The position numbers and the translations under genes are program-made. Under the pieces are notes generated by a model. It made no database searches. It saw only the letters and a list, made by a program, of their open reading frames with translations, and had not been told where the DNA came from. This document shows, in pieces, positions 1-9,156 of a DNA stretch of 64,000 nucleotides (position 1 is the first letter of the stretch; every line of letters starts with the position of its first letter). Location of the stretch: positions 975,671-1,039,670 of the forward strand of contig NZ_JAGPXN010000001.1 of assembly GCF_018070575.1 (NCBI RefSeq). The letters run 5' to 3'. This DNA comes from Micromonospora sp. C31 (lineage in GTDB: Bacteria > Actinomycetota > Actinomycetes > Mycobacteriales > Micromonosporaceae).

Positions 1-10
1 CGTCGCCGTG

Positions 11-574
11 TCAGCGGGGGATGATCAGCGCCATCGCCTCGGCACGCGACTTGGCGTCGCGCTGGAGGGTGCCCCGCACGGCCGAGGTGATGGTCTTGGC
101 GCCCGACTTCTGGATGCCGCGCATCGCCATGCACATGTGCTCGCACTCGAGCACCACCACGACGCCGCGCGGCGCGAGCCGCTCCATCAGCAGGTCGGCG
201 ATCTGGGAGGTGAGGCGCTCCTGCACCTGCGGCCGGCGGGCGAACACCTCGACCAGCCGGGCCAGCTTGGACAGGCCGGTGATCCGGCCGTCCGGCCCCG
301 GGATGTAGCCGATGTGGGCGCTGCCCCGGAACGGCAGCAGGTGATGCTCGCAGAGGCTCATCACGTCGATGTCCCGGACGAGCACCAGCTCCTCGTGGTT
401 GGCCTCGAAGGTGGTGCTGAGCACCTGGGCCGGGTCGACCCGGAGGCCGGCGAAGAGTTCGGCGTACGCGCGGGCGACCCGGGCGGGGGTCTGCTGGAGC
501 CCGTCGCGGTCCGGGTCCTCCCCGACGGCGATGAGGATCTCACGGACGGCCTTCTCGATCCGGCCGAGGTCCAT
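11..574 (-). CDS. folE: GTP cyclohydrolase I
   Basis: FolE converts GTP to 7,8-dihydroneopterin triphosphate, the first step of tetrahydrofolate synthesis in the cytoplasm. The 187-residue product carries the zinc-site sequences CEHHLLPF (Cys75, His78) and HMCM (Cys148) and the substrate-pocket segment RGIQKSG, so the catalytic core is complete. It lies just downstream of ftsH on the same strand, the usual actinobacterial order. Start: ATG at 574 is the only ATG, GTG or TTG in this open frame. The frame stays open upstream to about 670 and beyond without a canonical start, so the N-terminus may be longer than called and begin at a rare codon. Function is near certain; the exact start is not. 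Confidence 0.95.
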   Translation of the reverse strand: MDLGRIEKAVREILIAVGEDPDRDGLQQTPARVARAYAELFAGLRVDPAQVLSTTFEANHEELVLVRDIDVMSLCEHHLLPFRGSAHIGYIPGPDGRITGLSKLARLVEVFARRPQVQERLTSQIADLLMERLAPRGVVVVLECEHMCMAMRGIQKSGAKTITSAVRGTLQRDAKSRAEAMALIIPR

Positions 575-670
575 GGTCTCCTCGATGGGCCTACCGGTGA
601 GCCTGCCGCTGATCAGGCGTGCGGCGACGTAGTCGAGGGTGTCGTCGCCGTCCGGCTCGGTCGCGGAGAC

Positions 671-701
671 GGCCAGTTCCCGGTGCTCCCGGGAACTGGC
701 C
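671..701. terminator. Perfect hairpin between ftsH and folE
   Basis: Arms of 13 bases (671-683 and 689-701) are perfectly complementary around a 5-base loop. The hairpin sits directly after the ftsH stop codon (715-717, read leftward). No T-run is present, which is common for actinobacterial terminators. It may end ftsH transcription or act as a processing or attenuation structure ahead of folE. Confidence 0.6.
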
Positions 702-714
702 GTCGGGTCGGTGC

Positions 715-2745
715 TCAGTGCGTACCGTCCGAGTTGTTGGAGTTGCTCGAGGTGCCGCCGCCCACCGTCGCCTGGGCGCCGTCGGCCTGGGCCTGCACCT
801 TCAGCGCGTCCTTCTCGGCCGGCGTGAGCACCGGCGGCTCGGTGGAGGGCTGGCGCTTGCCGAAGCCGTTGTACGGCGCCATCGGCGGCCGCTTGGCCAC
901 CCGGGCGCAGATCCGGGCCATGTCGGCGGTGGAGAGGGTCTCCTTCTCCATCAGCTCCAGCACGATGTTGTCCAGGACGTCCCGGTACTCCACCAGGATC
1001 TCCCAGGCCTCGTCGTGGGCCAGCTCGATCAGCGCCCGCATCTCGCCGTCGATCTCGGCGGCGACGGCGTCGGAGTAGTCCCGCTCGTGGCCCATGTTGC
1101 GGCCGAGGAACGGCTCGTCGCCGCTGGTGCCGTACTTGATCGCGCCGAGCTTGGAGCTCATGCCGTACTGCGTGATCATCGCGCGGGCCAACTGGGTGGC
1201 CTTCTCGATGTCGTTGCCGGCGCCGGTGGTCGGCTCGTGGAAGACCAGTTCCTCGGCGGCCCGGCCACCCAGCGCGTACGCCAGGGTGTCGACCATCTCG
1301 GCGCGGGTCTGGGTGTACTTGTCCTCGGTGGGCAGGACCAGGGTGTGACCCAACGACCGACCGCGGGACAGGATCGTCACCTTGTGCACCGGCGCCGCGT
1401 GCGGCAGCGCCCAGGCGACCAGCGCGTGCCCACCCTCGTGGTACGCCGTGATCTTCTTCTCCTGGTCACTCATCACCCGGGTCCGGCGCTGCGGACCGGC
1501 GATCACCCGGTCGATCGACTCCTCCAGCGAGTCGTTGGTGATCGCCCGCTGGTCCTTGCGGGCGGTGAGCAGCGCGGACTCGTTGATCACGTTGGCCAGG
1601 TCGGCACCGCTGAAGCCGGGGGTGCGCCGGGCCACCGCGTCGAGGTCGACGTCGGGGGTGAACGGCTTGCCCTTGGCGTGCACCCGCAGGATCGCCTTGC
1701 GGCCCTCCATGTCGGGGGCGTCCACCGGGATCTGCCGGTCGAAGCGGCCCGGGCGCAGCAGCGCCGGGTCGAGGATGTCCGGCCGGTTGGTGGCGGCGAT
1801 CAGGATGACCCCGCCCTTGGTGTCGAAGCCGTCCATCTCGACGAGCAGTTGGTTGAGGGTCTGCTCACGTTCGTCGTGACCGCCGCCCATGCCGGCGCCG
1901 CGGTGGCGGCCGACGGCGTCGATCTCGTCGACGAAGACGATGGCCGGCGCGTTCGCCTTGGCCTGCTCGAAGAGGTCGCGGACCCGGCTGGCGCCGACAC
2001 CGACGAACATCTCCACGAAGTCCGAGCCGGAGATCGAGTAGAAGGGCACCCCGGCCTCGCCTGCGACGGCGCGGGCCAGCAGCGTCTTACCGGTGCCGGG
2101 CGGGCCGAAGAGCAGGACGCCCTTCGGGATCTTGGCGCCCAGGGCCTGGTACTTCGCCGGGTTCTGCAGGAAGTCCTTGATCTCGTGCAGCTCCTCGACG
2201 GCCTCCTCCGCGCCGGCCACGTCCGCGAACGTGGTCTTCGGCGTGTCCTTGGTGATCATCTTCGCCTTGGACTTGCCGAAGTTGAGCACCCGGGAGCCGC
2301 CGCCCTGCATCTGCGACATGAAGAAGAGCAGCAGGAGCACCAGCAGGGCGATCGGGAGCAGGTTGACCAGCAGGCTCACCCAGATGCTGTCGGACGACAC
2401 CTCGGCGTCGGCCGGACCGGTGACCCGGTTGTTCGCCTTGGCCTCGAGGACCTCGTTCCAGACCTCGTCGCCGACCTCGTAGGGGAACTGCGCCTCGATC
2501 CGGTCGGTGTTGGTGTCGCCGAACTTGACCTTCTCGGCCAGGTCGAGCCGGATCGTCTGTTCCTTGTCCTGGAAGACGACCTTCTCGATCTTTGGCTGGC
2601 CGGTGTTGAGCTGGTCGAGCGCAACGGAAGTGTCCACCCGGTGGTAGCTGGGACCAGCGGTGAACAGTTGACTGAGCACAACGGCGCCGAGGATGACCAG
2701 GATGATCCAGACCACCGGTCGGCGGAAGAAACGCGTACGTTCCAT
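715..2745 (-). CDS. ftsH: ATP-dependent zinc metalloprotease FtsH
   Basis: This is a membrane-anchored AAA+ protease that degrades misfolded membrane proteins and short-lived regulators. The 676-residue product has two membrane segments (about residues 11-27 and 124-144) flanking an extracytoplasmic domain. These are followed by Walker A GPPGTGKT, Walker B FVDEID and the zinc motif HEGGH. A longer frame opens at 2964, but homologous proteins begin MERTRFF as here, and the extra codons run into repeat DNA, so ATG 2745 was chosen. It sits between hpt and folE, as in many Actinobacteria. The C-terminus is a low-complexity Gly/Ser/Asn tail. Confidence 0.96.
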   Translation of the reverse strand: MERTRFFRRPVVWIILVILGAVVLSQLFTAGPSYHRVDTSVALDQLNTGQPKIEKVVFQDKEQTIRLDLAEKVKFGDTNTDRIEAQFPYEVGDEVWNEVLEAKANNRVTGPADAEVSSDSIWVSLLVNLLPIALLVLLLLFFMSQMQGGGSRVLNFGKSKAKMITKDTPKTTFADVAGAEEAVEELHEIKDFLQNPAKYQALGAKIPKGVLLFGPPGTGKTLLARAVAGEAGVPFYSISGSDFVEMFVGVGASRVRDLFEQAKANAPAIVFVDEIDAVGRHRGAGMGGGHDEREQTLNQLLVEMDGFDTKGGVILIAATNRPDILDPALLRPGRFDRQIPVDAPDMEGRKAILRVHAKGKPFTPDVDLDAVARRTPGFSGADLANVINESALLTARKDQRAITNDSLEESIDRVIAGPQRRTRVMSDQEKKITAYHEGGHALVAWALPHAAPVHKVTILSRGRSLGHTLVLPTEDKYTQTRAEMVDTLAYALGGRAAEELVFHEPTTGAGNDIEKATQLARAMITQYGMSSKLGAIKYGTSGDEPFLGRNMGHERDYSDAVAAEIDGEMRALIELAHDEAWEILVEYRDVLDNIVLELMEKETLSTADMARICARVAKRPPMAPYNGFGKRQPSTEPPVLTPAEKDALKVQAQADGAQATVGGGTSSNSNNSDGTH

Positions 2746-3240
2746 GCTGTTGTCGAGCGCCGAGGCGCCCGCATCCTCCTGATCGACGTCCTGACCGTCT
2801 GATGGTGTCGCCGCCTGCGGCGGCGGCCGGAGCCGCCGTGCGGGCCGGCTCGACCCCGAGGCGCGAAACTGCCGCGCCGCGGTCATTCGACGGTACACCG
2901 TGCACGCGAGGAGCGAGCTTGCGAGCCCCGCAGTGGCGCACGAAGGGAGCAGCTGTGCACGCACCGAGCGGGTTTGTGAGGCCCGCGATCGCGCACGATC
3001 CGATCATCGTGCGCGCGAAGAGCGGGCCTGCGAGCCAACAATTACGCGTAGGGCGAACCGGGTCCAGCCGGCGTGACGCGAACTCCGCGCCCGGCGCCCC
3101 GTCCGCCCGGTCCAGCGGTTCGGGGGTCGGGCGTGGAGGGAGCCTCCACGCCACCGGACACCACCGTAGTCCGGTTCGCTGAGAGCCCGCTGAACGTCCG
3201 CTCCACCGGCGGCGATGTGTCGGGGCTGACGCGGAGGGCC
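2746..3240. other. Intergenic region between hpt and ftsH
   Basis: About 495 bases without a convincing gene. It should hold the ftsH promoter, which cannot be placed with confidence. The middle (2900-3040) holds three degenerate copies of a dispersed repeat annotated separately. Open frames crossing this stretch are G+C-driven readings through the repeats or antisense to the neighbours. Confidence 0.6.
2900..3040 (+). repeat. Three degenerate copies of a GCGAGGAG...GCGAGCCCCGCAG repeat
   Basis: Units start near 2900, 2954 and 3008, about 54 bases apart. Each follows the pattern GTGCACGCG-(A)GGAGCGAG-...-GCGAGCCC-...-GCGCACGA. The first is closest to the two exact copies at 22081-22180, which lie in the opposite orientation there. 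This is a dispersed repeat family; no function is visible. Confidence 0.7.
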
Positions 3241-3816
3241 TCAGGCCCGGGCGTACACCTCGGGCTTGAGCACGCCGACGTAGGGCAGCTCCCGGTAGCG
3301 CTCGCCGAAGTCGAGGCCGTAGCCGACGACGAACTCGGTCGGGATGTCGAAGCCGACGTACTTCACCGGTACCGGCACCTTGACCGCGTCGGGCTTGCGG
3401 AACAGCGCGACCACCTCGACGCTGGCGGCCGAACGGGACTCCAGGTAGCGCAGCAGCCAGGACAGGGTCAGGCCGGAGTCGACGATGTCCTCCACCACGA
3501 CCACGTGCCGGCCGGCGATGTCCCGGTCCAGGTCCTTGAGGATGCGCACCACCCCGGAGGAGGTGGTGCCCTGGCCGTAGGAGGAGACGGCCATGAACTC
3601 CAGCTCGGCGGGCGGCCCGCTGCGACCCAGCGCCCGGGCGAAGTCGGCCATGAACATCACCGCGCCCTTGAGGACGCAGACCAACAGGAGCCCGTCATCG
3701 ACCTCGGCGTAGTCCGCCGACACCTGCTTGGCGAGCTCCGCGGTCTTCTCGCGGATCTGCGCCTCGGAGATGATCACGTGGTCGATGTCGGCGTCGTACC
3801 AGGAGCCGTCAGCCAT
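3241..3816 (-). CDS. hpt: Hypoxanthine phosphoribosyltransferase
   Basis: The enzyme salvages hypoxanthine (and usually guanine) to IMP or GMP using PRPP. The 191-residue product has the PRPP-binding motif [11 protein letters not shown] and the type I phosphoribosyltransferase fold order. A longer frame reaches 4074, but its N-terminus is an artefactual Ser/Pro run. ATG 3816 is preceded by TAGGAG at suitable spacing and gives the normal family length. In most Actinobacteria it directly follows tilS; here about 3 kb carrying GGT, a GlxA-like regulator and a small membrane peptide separates them. Confidence 0.95.
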   Translation of the reverse strand: MADGSWYDADIDHVIISEAQIREKTAELAKQVSADYAEVDDGLLLVCVLKGAVMFMADFARALGRSGPPAELEFMAVSSYGQGTTSSGVVRILKDLDRDIAGRHVVVVEDIVDSGLTLSWLLRYLESRSAASVEVVALFRKPDAVKVPVPVKYVGFDIPTEFVVGYGLDFGERYRELPYVGVLKPEVYARA

Positions 3817-3916
3817 GGCTCCTAGCCTGCCGTACGCCGGATGGCCTCCGTCGGCGGGGCCGCCCCTTTTCGGCGGGCGGCAACCCGGACGAACGCCACG
3901 AAGGCCGCGATCCACC

Positions 3917-4054
3917 TCAGCAGGGACGGGACCGCCAGCGCCGGCCGTCGTCGGACGGCTTCCAGTCGGCTGAGTCCCGGCTGTCGGCGGTGAGGCCGAC
4001 GGCCGAGGCCAAGGCGAGGACGAAGAGGAAGAAGAGGAAGAAGAGGATCTCCAT
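3917..4054 (-). CDS. Small single-span membrane protein, 45 residues
   Basis: The product starts [18 protein letters not shown], a run of hydrophobic residues that predicts one membrane helix (about residues 3-22). A short charged tail follows, with [13 protein letters not shown] near its centre. The tail looks constrained, not random, and from memory short proteins of this type occur near hpt in related actinomycetes, so it is probably real. It ends about 100 bases before hpt on the same strand and diverges from the GlxA-like gene. Function unknown. It is below the size normally called automatically. Confidence 0.65.
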   Translation of the reverse strand: MEILFFLFFLFVLALASAVGLTADSRDSADWKPSDDGRRWRSRPC

Positions 4055-4204
4055 GGCGGCGCTCGCTTTCGCATGGTTGCTGTCGTTTTCGCCGCCGGTG
4101 CGCACCGGACTGGAACCAGTCTCCGTTGACCCCCAGCATCCGGACAGTGGCAGTGATGCCACCACCCCTCGATTTCCTGCCACCCGCACGGTTACCCTCG
4201 TCAC

Positions 4205-5164
4205 ATGCTCAGATCGGTCGCCGTCCTCGCTCTGGACCAGGTCGCCACGTTCGAGCTCGGAGTCCTCGCGGAGGTCTTCGGGACCGACCGCACCGCCGAC
4301 GGGTTCCCCGCCTACCGCTTCCACGTGTGCAGCCCCCACGGTGCCCCGGTCCGCACCTCGTCGGGCTTCCAGCTGACCCCGCACGCCGACCTCGGCCCGA
4401 TGGAGGAGGCCGACCTCGTCGCCGTCCCGGCCCACCACGACGGCGCTGTCGTGCCGGCATCCGTGCTCGCCGCACTACGCCGGGCCGCCGACCGCGGGGC
4501 GTACGTGTTCAGCGTCTGCTCCGGGGCGTTCGTGCTGGGCGAGGCGGGGCTGCTCGACGGCCGGGAGTGCACCACCCACTGGCGCCACGTCGACGAGCTG
4601 CAACGCCGCCACCCGAGCGCCAGGGTCCGGTGCAACTCGCTCTACGTGCAGGACGACCGGCTGCTCACCAGCGCCGGCACGGCCGCCGGCATCGACGCCT
4701 GCCTGCACCTGGTCCGCCAGGAACACGGCTCCGCCACGGCCACCCGGCTGGCCCGCCGGATGGTGGTCCCCCCGCACCGCGACGGTGGGCAGGCGCAGTA
4801 CGTCGAGGCGCCCATTCCCAGGACCCCCGAGGCACCCACCCTGGAACCGGTGCTGGAGTGGCTGATGGGGCACCTGGACCGCCCGGTCACCGTCGACGAG
4901 CTGGCCGCCCGGGCCGAGATGTCCCCGCGTACGTTCGCCCGGCGGTTCCGCGCGGAGACCGGCACCACGCCGCACGACTGGCTGACCAACCAGCGGGTGC
5001 TGCTGGCCCGGCGGCTGCTGGAGGAGACCGGGCTCAGCGTCGAGGCCGTGGCCGACCGGGCCGGCTTCGGCGACTCGGCGGCGCTGCGGCACCACTTCGC
5101 CCGCCGGGTCGGCGCCACCCCGCACACCTACCGGGTCACCTTCCGCGACCGGGTGCAGGCCTGA
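4205..5164 (+). CDS. GlxA-like regulator: DJ-1/PfpI domain plus AraC-type HTH
   Basis: Residues 1-165 form a DJ-1/PfpI (class I amidotransferase-like) domain with the nucleophile-elbow sequence FSVCSGAFVLGEAG. Residues about 215-315 form an AraC/XylS DNA-binding domain with paired helix-turn-helices (LAARAEMSPRTFARRFRAETG; AVADRAGFGDSAALRHHF). Such regulators respond to small metabolites, but the ligand cannot be read from sequence. The start ATG lies 6 bases after TACCCT (4193-4198), which suggests a leaderless transcript. It is convergent with the GGT gene, so control of that gene is only a neighbourhood guess. Confidence 0.88.
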   Translation: MLRSVAVLALDQVATFELGVLAEVFGTDRTADGFPAYRFHVCSPHGAPVRTSSGFQLTPHADLGPMEEADLVAVPAHHDGAVVPASVLAALRRAADRGAYVFSVCSGAFVLGEAGLLDGRECTTHWRHVDELQRRHPSARVRCNSLYVQDDRLLTSAGTAAGIDACLHLVRQEHGSATATRLARRMVVPPHRDGGQAQYVEAPIPRTPEAPTLEPVLEWLMGHLDRPVTVDELAARAEMSPRTFARRFRAETGTTPHDWLTNQRVLLARRLLEETGLSVEAVADRAGFGDSAALRHHFARRVGATPHTYRVTFRDRVQA

Positions 5165-5183
5165 GCCCCGGAAAGGGCGGGGC
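5165..5183. terminator. Small hairpin between convergent genes
   Basis: GCCCCG and CGGGGC arms (6 bases) enclose GAAAGGG between the stop codons of the GlxA-like gene and the GGT gene. It is short, so its role as a terminator is tentative. Confidence 0.35.
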
Positions 5184-5194
5184 CGGGAGCCCGG

Positions 5195-6835
5195 TCACCA
5201 GCCGAGCATCCCACCGCCCACCCGGGGTTCGGAGCCGACGACGTAGCCGCCGTCCGGCAGCCGCCAGATCGCCTGCCCGTGCCCGAAGACCCCCGGCTCC
5301 TCCGCGACGGCGATCTCGTGGCCCCGGGCCCGCAGCTCGGCGAGCGCGGCGCGGCCCTCGGCGGTGGCGACCAGCTCCGGCTCGACCAGCACCGACCGGC
5401 CGGCGTGCCAGTACCAGCGCGGCGCGTCCAGTGCCGCCTGCGGGTCGAGCCCGCCGTCGAGCGTCGCCGAGACCAGCTGCACGTGCCCCTGCGGCTGCAT
5501 GTGCCCGCCCATCACCCCGAACGGGCCCACGGGCCGCCCGTCGCGGGTGAGGAAGCCGGGGATGATGGTGTGGAAGGGCCGCTTCGCCGGCCCCACCACG
5601 TTGGGATGGGCGGGGTCGAGGCGGAACCCCAGCCCCCGGTTCTGCAACGCGAAGCCGTGCCCGGGCAGCACCACGCGGGAGCCGAAGGCCAGGTAGGTCG
5701 ACTGGATCAGGCTGACCATCATGCCGCCCGCGTCGGCGGTGCAGAGATAGACCGTGCCGCCGCGCTCCGGGTCGCCGGCGGCCGGCTCCGCGGCCCGCTC
5801 GGTGATCAGCGCGCGGCGGGCCGCCGCGTATCCCGGCGAGAGCAGCGCCTCCGTCGGCACCGGCACCCGCTCCGGGTCGGCGACGTGGGCGTGCGCGTCG
5901 GCGAAGCCGAGTTTCATCGCCTCGATCTGTCGGTGCAGCCGCTCGGTGAGCGGCAGCCCGGCGAGATCCGCCCCGTCCAGGATGTGCAGCGCCAGCAGCG
6001 CCGCCAGGCCCTGCCCGTTGGGCGGCAGCTCCCAGACCTCGTGACCCCGGTAGTGGACGGACACGGGGGTCACCCAGGTCGAGGTGTGCCGGGCCAGGTC
6101 GTCGCCGGTGAGCAGGCCGCCGGTGCGGGCCGCGTGCGCGGCCAGCGCCGCCGCGATCCCGCCCCGGTAGAAGTCCGCCGCCCCGGTCTCGGCGATCAGC
6201 CGCAGGGTCCGCGCCGCATCCGGGTTGCGCCACCGCTCCCCCGCCCGGGGAGCCCGGCCGCCGGGCGCGAAGACCCGGTCGAACTCCGCGAATTCCGGGC
6301 CGGTCGGGGCGGGCGCGGCGAGGGCCCGCGCCCAGATCCCCGCCACGCCGGGGGACACCGGGTGGCCGTGCTCGGCGTAGCCGATCGCGTCGGCGAAGAG
6401 GTCGGCGAAGGGCAGTGAGCCGAACCGGTCGTGCAGGTCGCGCCAGCCGGCCGGGGCGCCGGGCACGGTCACCGGCAGCCAGCCCCGGGCGGGCATCGCC
6501 GGCCCCACCCGCTGCGCGCCGCCCAGCGCGTCGACCGGAGCCGCGCCGCGCCCCCCGGTCGCGGCGAGCACCCGCTCGCGGGTCAGGGCCGCCGGGGACC
6601 GGCCCGAGGCGTTGAGGCCGTGCAGCCGCTCGCCGTCCCAGACGATCGCGAACAGGTCGCCACCGATGTCGTTGGACGGGGGCTGCACCACGGTCAGGGT
6701 GATCGCGGTGGCCAGGGCCGCGTCGACGGCGTTGCCGCCGCGTCGCAGCACGGCCAGGCCGGCCGCCGCGGCCAGCGGCTGGCTCGTCGCCACCGCGCCG
6801 TGCGGCGCGAAGAGCGGCTGTCGGGGGTACGCCAT
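5195..6835 (-). CDS. Gamma-glutamyltransferase family hydrolase
   Basis: This is an N-terminal-nucleophile hydrolase of the gamma-glutamyltranspeptidase family: a single precursor cleaves itself and the new N-terminal Thr is the catalyst. At 546 residues it has the family length. The expected cleavage point is GG|TVYL, making Thr361 the nucleophile, and the family segment SNDIGGD lies near residue 55. No signal peptide is visible, so it is probably cytoplasmic. Actinobacterial members include glutathione, poly-glutamate and cephalosporin-acylase-like enzymes, so the substrate is open. It ends 30 bases from the convergent GlxA-like gene. Confidence 0.9.
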   Translation of the reverse strand: MAYPRQPLFAPHGAVATSQPLAAAAGLAVLRRGGNAVDAALATAITLTVVQPPSNDIGGDLFAIVWDGERLHGLNASGRSPAALTRERVLAATGGRGAAPVDALGGAQRVGPAMPARGWLPVTVPGAPAGWRDLHDRFGSLPFADLFADAIGYAEHGHPVSPGVAGIWARALAAPAPTGPEFAEFDRVFAPGGRAPRAGERWRNPDAARTLRLIAETGAADFYRGGIAAALAAHAARTGGLLTGDDLARHTSTWVTPVSVHYRGHEVWELPPNGQGLAALLALHILDGADLAGLPLTERLHRQIEAMKLGFADAHAHVADPERVPVPTEALLSPGYAAARRALITERAAEPAAGDPERGGTVYLCTADAGGMMVSLIQSTYLAFGSRVVLPGHGFALQNRGLGFRLDPAHPNVVGPAKRPFHTIIPGFLTRDGRPVGPFGVMGGHMQPQGHVQLVSATLDGGLDPQAALDAPRWYWHAGRSVLVEPELVATAEGRAALAELRARGHEIAVAEEPGVFGHGQAIWRLPDGGYVVGSEPRVGGGMLGW

Positions 6836-6905
6836 GCGCCATGTCTACCGCCTCCCGGCGGATCCCGCGGCCCCGGAACCGGGCCCCGGTCTCCGGCGGC
6901 GGGAA

Positions 6906-7898
6906 TCAGCGGGTGCCGACGACGGTGAGCCGGCCGTCGCGGCGCAGCACCCGCAGCCCGCCCGGCAGGTGCGCCGCCCCCTGCCCACGCCAGCCGGTGA
7001 CCAGCGTGTCCAGGGCGGTCACGTGCCCGTGCGACAGGGCGGCGGGCGGGGCGCCCAACTCCCGGGCCCAGGCGTGCAGCACCCGGCCGCGCACCGCGGG
7101 CGGGAGATCGGACAGCCCGCGCACCGCGAGCCCGCCCTCGGGGTGGCGCACGTCGGCCAGCGCGGCGGCGGCCAGGTCGTCGAGGACGGCGTTGTCCGCC
7201 GCCACCAGCCGCGCGGTCCGGGCCAGGTTGTCCAGCACCCCCGGCCCGAGCGCACGGACCAGGGCGGGCAGCAGGTCGGCCCGGACCCGGGCCCGGGCGT
7301 ACGAGGGGTCGGCGTTGTGCGGGTCCTCCCACGGGCTCAGCCCGAGCACCGCGCACGCCGTACGGGTCTGCTCCCGGCCGACCTCCAGCAGCGGGCGCAG
7401 CAGCGGCACCCCGTCGAGGTCCCGTCGGGCGGGCATCCCGGCCAGACCGCGCGGGCCGGCGCCCCGGGCGAGCGCGAGCAGCACGGTCTCCGCCTGGTCG
7501 TCGCGGGTGTGCCCGGTGAGCAGGGCCGCCGCCCCGAGCCGGCGGGCCGCCTGGGCCAACGCCTGGTAACGGGCCTCGCGGGCGGCCGCCTCGGGACCGC
7601 CCGGCCGCCCGGCCACCTCGACCCGTACCGACTCGACCGGTGCCAGGCCGGCCTCGCGCGCCCACGTCACCACCGCCGCGGCCCGCTGCGCCGACCCCTC
7701 CTGGAGGCCGTGGTCGACCGTCACCAGTCCGGCGGCGCGGCCCAGCCGGGGTGCCACGAACACGGTGGCGGCGGCCAGCGCGAGCGAGTCCGCGCCGCCC
7801 GAGCAGGCGACCAGCACGGGCCCCCCGGACGGCAGGTCGGCCAGCGCGCGGCGGACCGCGACGCGGAGCGCGGCCACCGGCGGGGCGAGCGCGGCCAC
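6906..7898 (-). CDS. tilS: tRNA(Ile)-lysidine synthase
   Basis: TilS modifies C34 of the AUA-reading tRNA-Ile with lysine, an ATP-dependent step needed for correct decoding. The 330-residue product has the PP-loop motif SGGADS near the N-terminus and GHTRDDQAET further on, both diagnostic. A longer frame reaches 8054 but overlaps the upstream protease gene. GTG 7898, 10 bases after that gene's stop, gives the usual beginning VAALAPPVAAL. The short gap suggests co-transcription with the zincin gene. No clear ribosome site is seen. Confidence 0.94.
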   Translation of the reverse strand: MAALAPPVAALRVAVRRALADLPSGGPVLVACSGGADSLALAAATVFVAPRLGRAAGLVTVDHGLQEGSAQRAAAVVTWAREAGLAPVESVRVEVAGRPGGPEAAAREARYQALAQAARRLGAAALLTGHTRDDQAETVLLALARGAGPRGLAGMPARRDLDGVPLLRPLLEVGREQTRTACAVLGLSPWEDPHNADPSYARARVRADLLPALVRALGPGVLDNLARTARLVAADNAVLDDLAAAALADVRHPEGGLAVRGLSDLPPAVRGRVLHAWARELGAPPAALSHGHVTALDTLVTGWRGQGAAHLPGGLRVLRRDGRLTVVGTR

Positions 7899-7908
7899 CG
7901 GCGTACGG

Positions 7909-8979
7909 TCAGCCGACGGTCGGGGCCGGGCCGACCGGCCCGTGCACCCGCGCCACCCAGGCGTCCGGGTCGCCGAGCTCGTCCAGCCGGGGCAGGGTGA
8001 GCGGCGAGCCGAAGATCTTGTTGAAGCCATCCATGCCGACCCGGTCGACGACACCGTGCACGAACTTGCGGCCCTCGGCGTACTGGCGCATCTTGACCTC
8101 CACGCCGAGCAGCCGACGGATGGCCTTCTCCAGCGGGTTGCCGGTCTCGCGGCGCCGGTTGAACGCCGCCCGGATCCGCTCGACGCTCGGGACCACCTGC
8201 GGGCCGACGCCGTCCATGACGAACTCGGCGTGCCCCTCCAGCAGGGTCATCAGCGCGGTGAGCCGGTCCAGCACGGCCCGCTGCCCCGGGGTCTGGACGA
8301 TGTCCAGCACGCTGGTGCGGCTCTCCGGGTCCTTCACCGCGTCGGAGAGCGTGGCCACGCCCCGGCGCAGCCGCTCCAACAGGTGCTCGCCGCCGCTGGA
8401 CGACGCGTCCACGAAGGCCTGCACCTCGCTGAGGAAGTACGCCCGCATCCACGGTACGGCCGTGAACTGGGTGCGGTGGGTCACCTCGTGCAGGCAGACC
8501 CAGAGCCGGAAGTCCCGCGGGTCGGCCCCCAGCTTGCGCTCCACCTCGACGATGTTCGGCGCGACCAGCAGCAGTTGCCCCGGGTCGGCGGAGAAGACCT
8601 CGTACTGGCCGAGGACCCGGCCGGAGAGGTAGGCCAGCACGGTGCCGGCCTGCACGCCGGTGACCCGGGAGCCGATCGCCTCGGTCAGCGCGCCCGGCTG
8701 CTTGTCCCTGGTGAGCCGGCCGACCAGCGGGGTGATCACCTCGCGCAGCCCGGCGATGTTGGTCGCCGCCCAGTCCCGCCGGTCGACCACCCGCACCGGC
8801 GGGTGGGACACCTGCGAGCGGAGGCCCGTGTAGTCCGCGACGTGCCCCGCCGCCTCGTCGGTCAACCGCCGCAGCTGCGCGACCACATCGGTGGCCTCGG
8901 TGTACGACACCCGGGGGCCCGACTTGCTCAGCGCCGCCGCGGTCGCGGCGGCCAGATCCCAGTCCACGAACTGCGCCAT
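7909..8979 (-). CDS. Zincin-like metallopeptidase, DUF2342/coenzyme F420 biosynthesis-associated type
   Basis: The 356-residue product contains the zincin motif HEVTH (His164, Glu165, His168), so it is probably a zinc-dependent hydrolase. Families of this kind sit next to dacB and tilS throughout Actinobacteria, but the substrate is unknown. ATG 8979 was chosen over an upstream in-frame start because homologues begin close to MAQFVDWDLA and TACGGT lies 7 bases before it, suggesting a leaderless start. No signal peptide is seen, so the protein is probably cytoplasmic. Confidence 0.88.
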   Translation of the reverse strand: MAQFVDWDLAAATAAALSKSGPRVSYTEATDVVAQLRRLTDEAAGHVADYTGLRSQVSHPPVRVVDRRDWAATNIAGLREVITPLVGRLTRDKQPGALTEAIGSRVTGVQAGTVLAYLSGRVLGQYEVFSADPGQLLLVAPNIVEVERKLGADPRDFRLWVCLHEVTHRTQFTAVPWMRAYFLSEVQAFVDASSSGGEHLLERLRRGVATLSDAVKDPESRTSVLDIVQTPGQRAVLDRLTALMTLLEGHAEFVMDGVGPQVVPSVERIRAAFNRRRETGNPLEKAIRRLLGVEVKMRQYAEGRKFVHGVVDRVGMDGFNKIFGSPLTLPRLDELGDPDAWVARVHGPVGPAPTVG

Positions 8980-9156
8980 GCACCCCACCGTACCCGCGCC
9001 GCGACACCCCGGCCCGGGCTCGCGCCGGGGATCGACGCCGCTCCCGCGCCCGCCCGGGGCCGACACGGCGCGACGGCGCTCCCGTCCGAGGGCGGCCGGG
9101 ACGTTGAGAAGCGCTCCACCCGGGGCCGGCGCCCAGGGGGTCCCGTCCGAGTGCGG

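Noticed and set aside
619..2802. 727-codon open frame on the plus strand opposite ftsH
   Set aside because: It mirrors the ftsH codon pattern, has no recognisable domain and arises from G/C bias at third positions. The same applies to 7765-10926, 15167-17098 and 44767-47256.
4086..4140. tRNA-like arm (GGTTCCAGTCC) on the minus strand
   Set aside because: A T-arm-like stem can be drawn, but no matching acceptor stem or anticodon arm exists; two short palindromes (4095-4121) explain the look.
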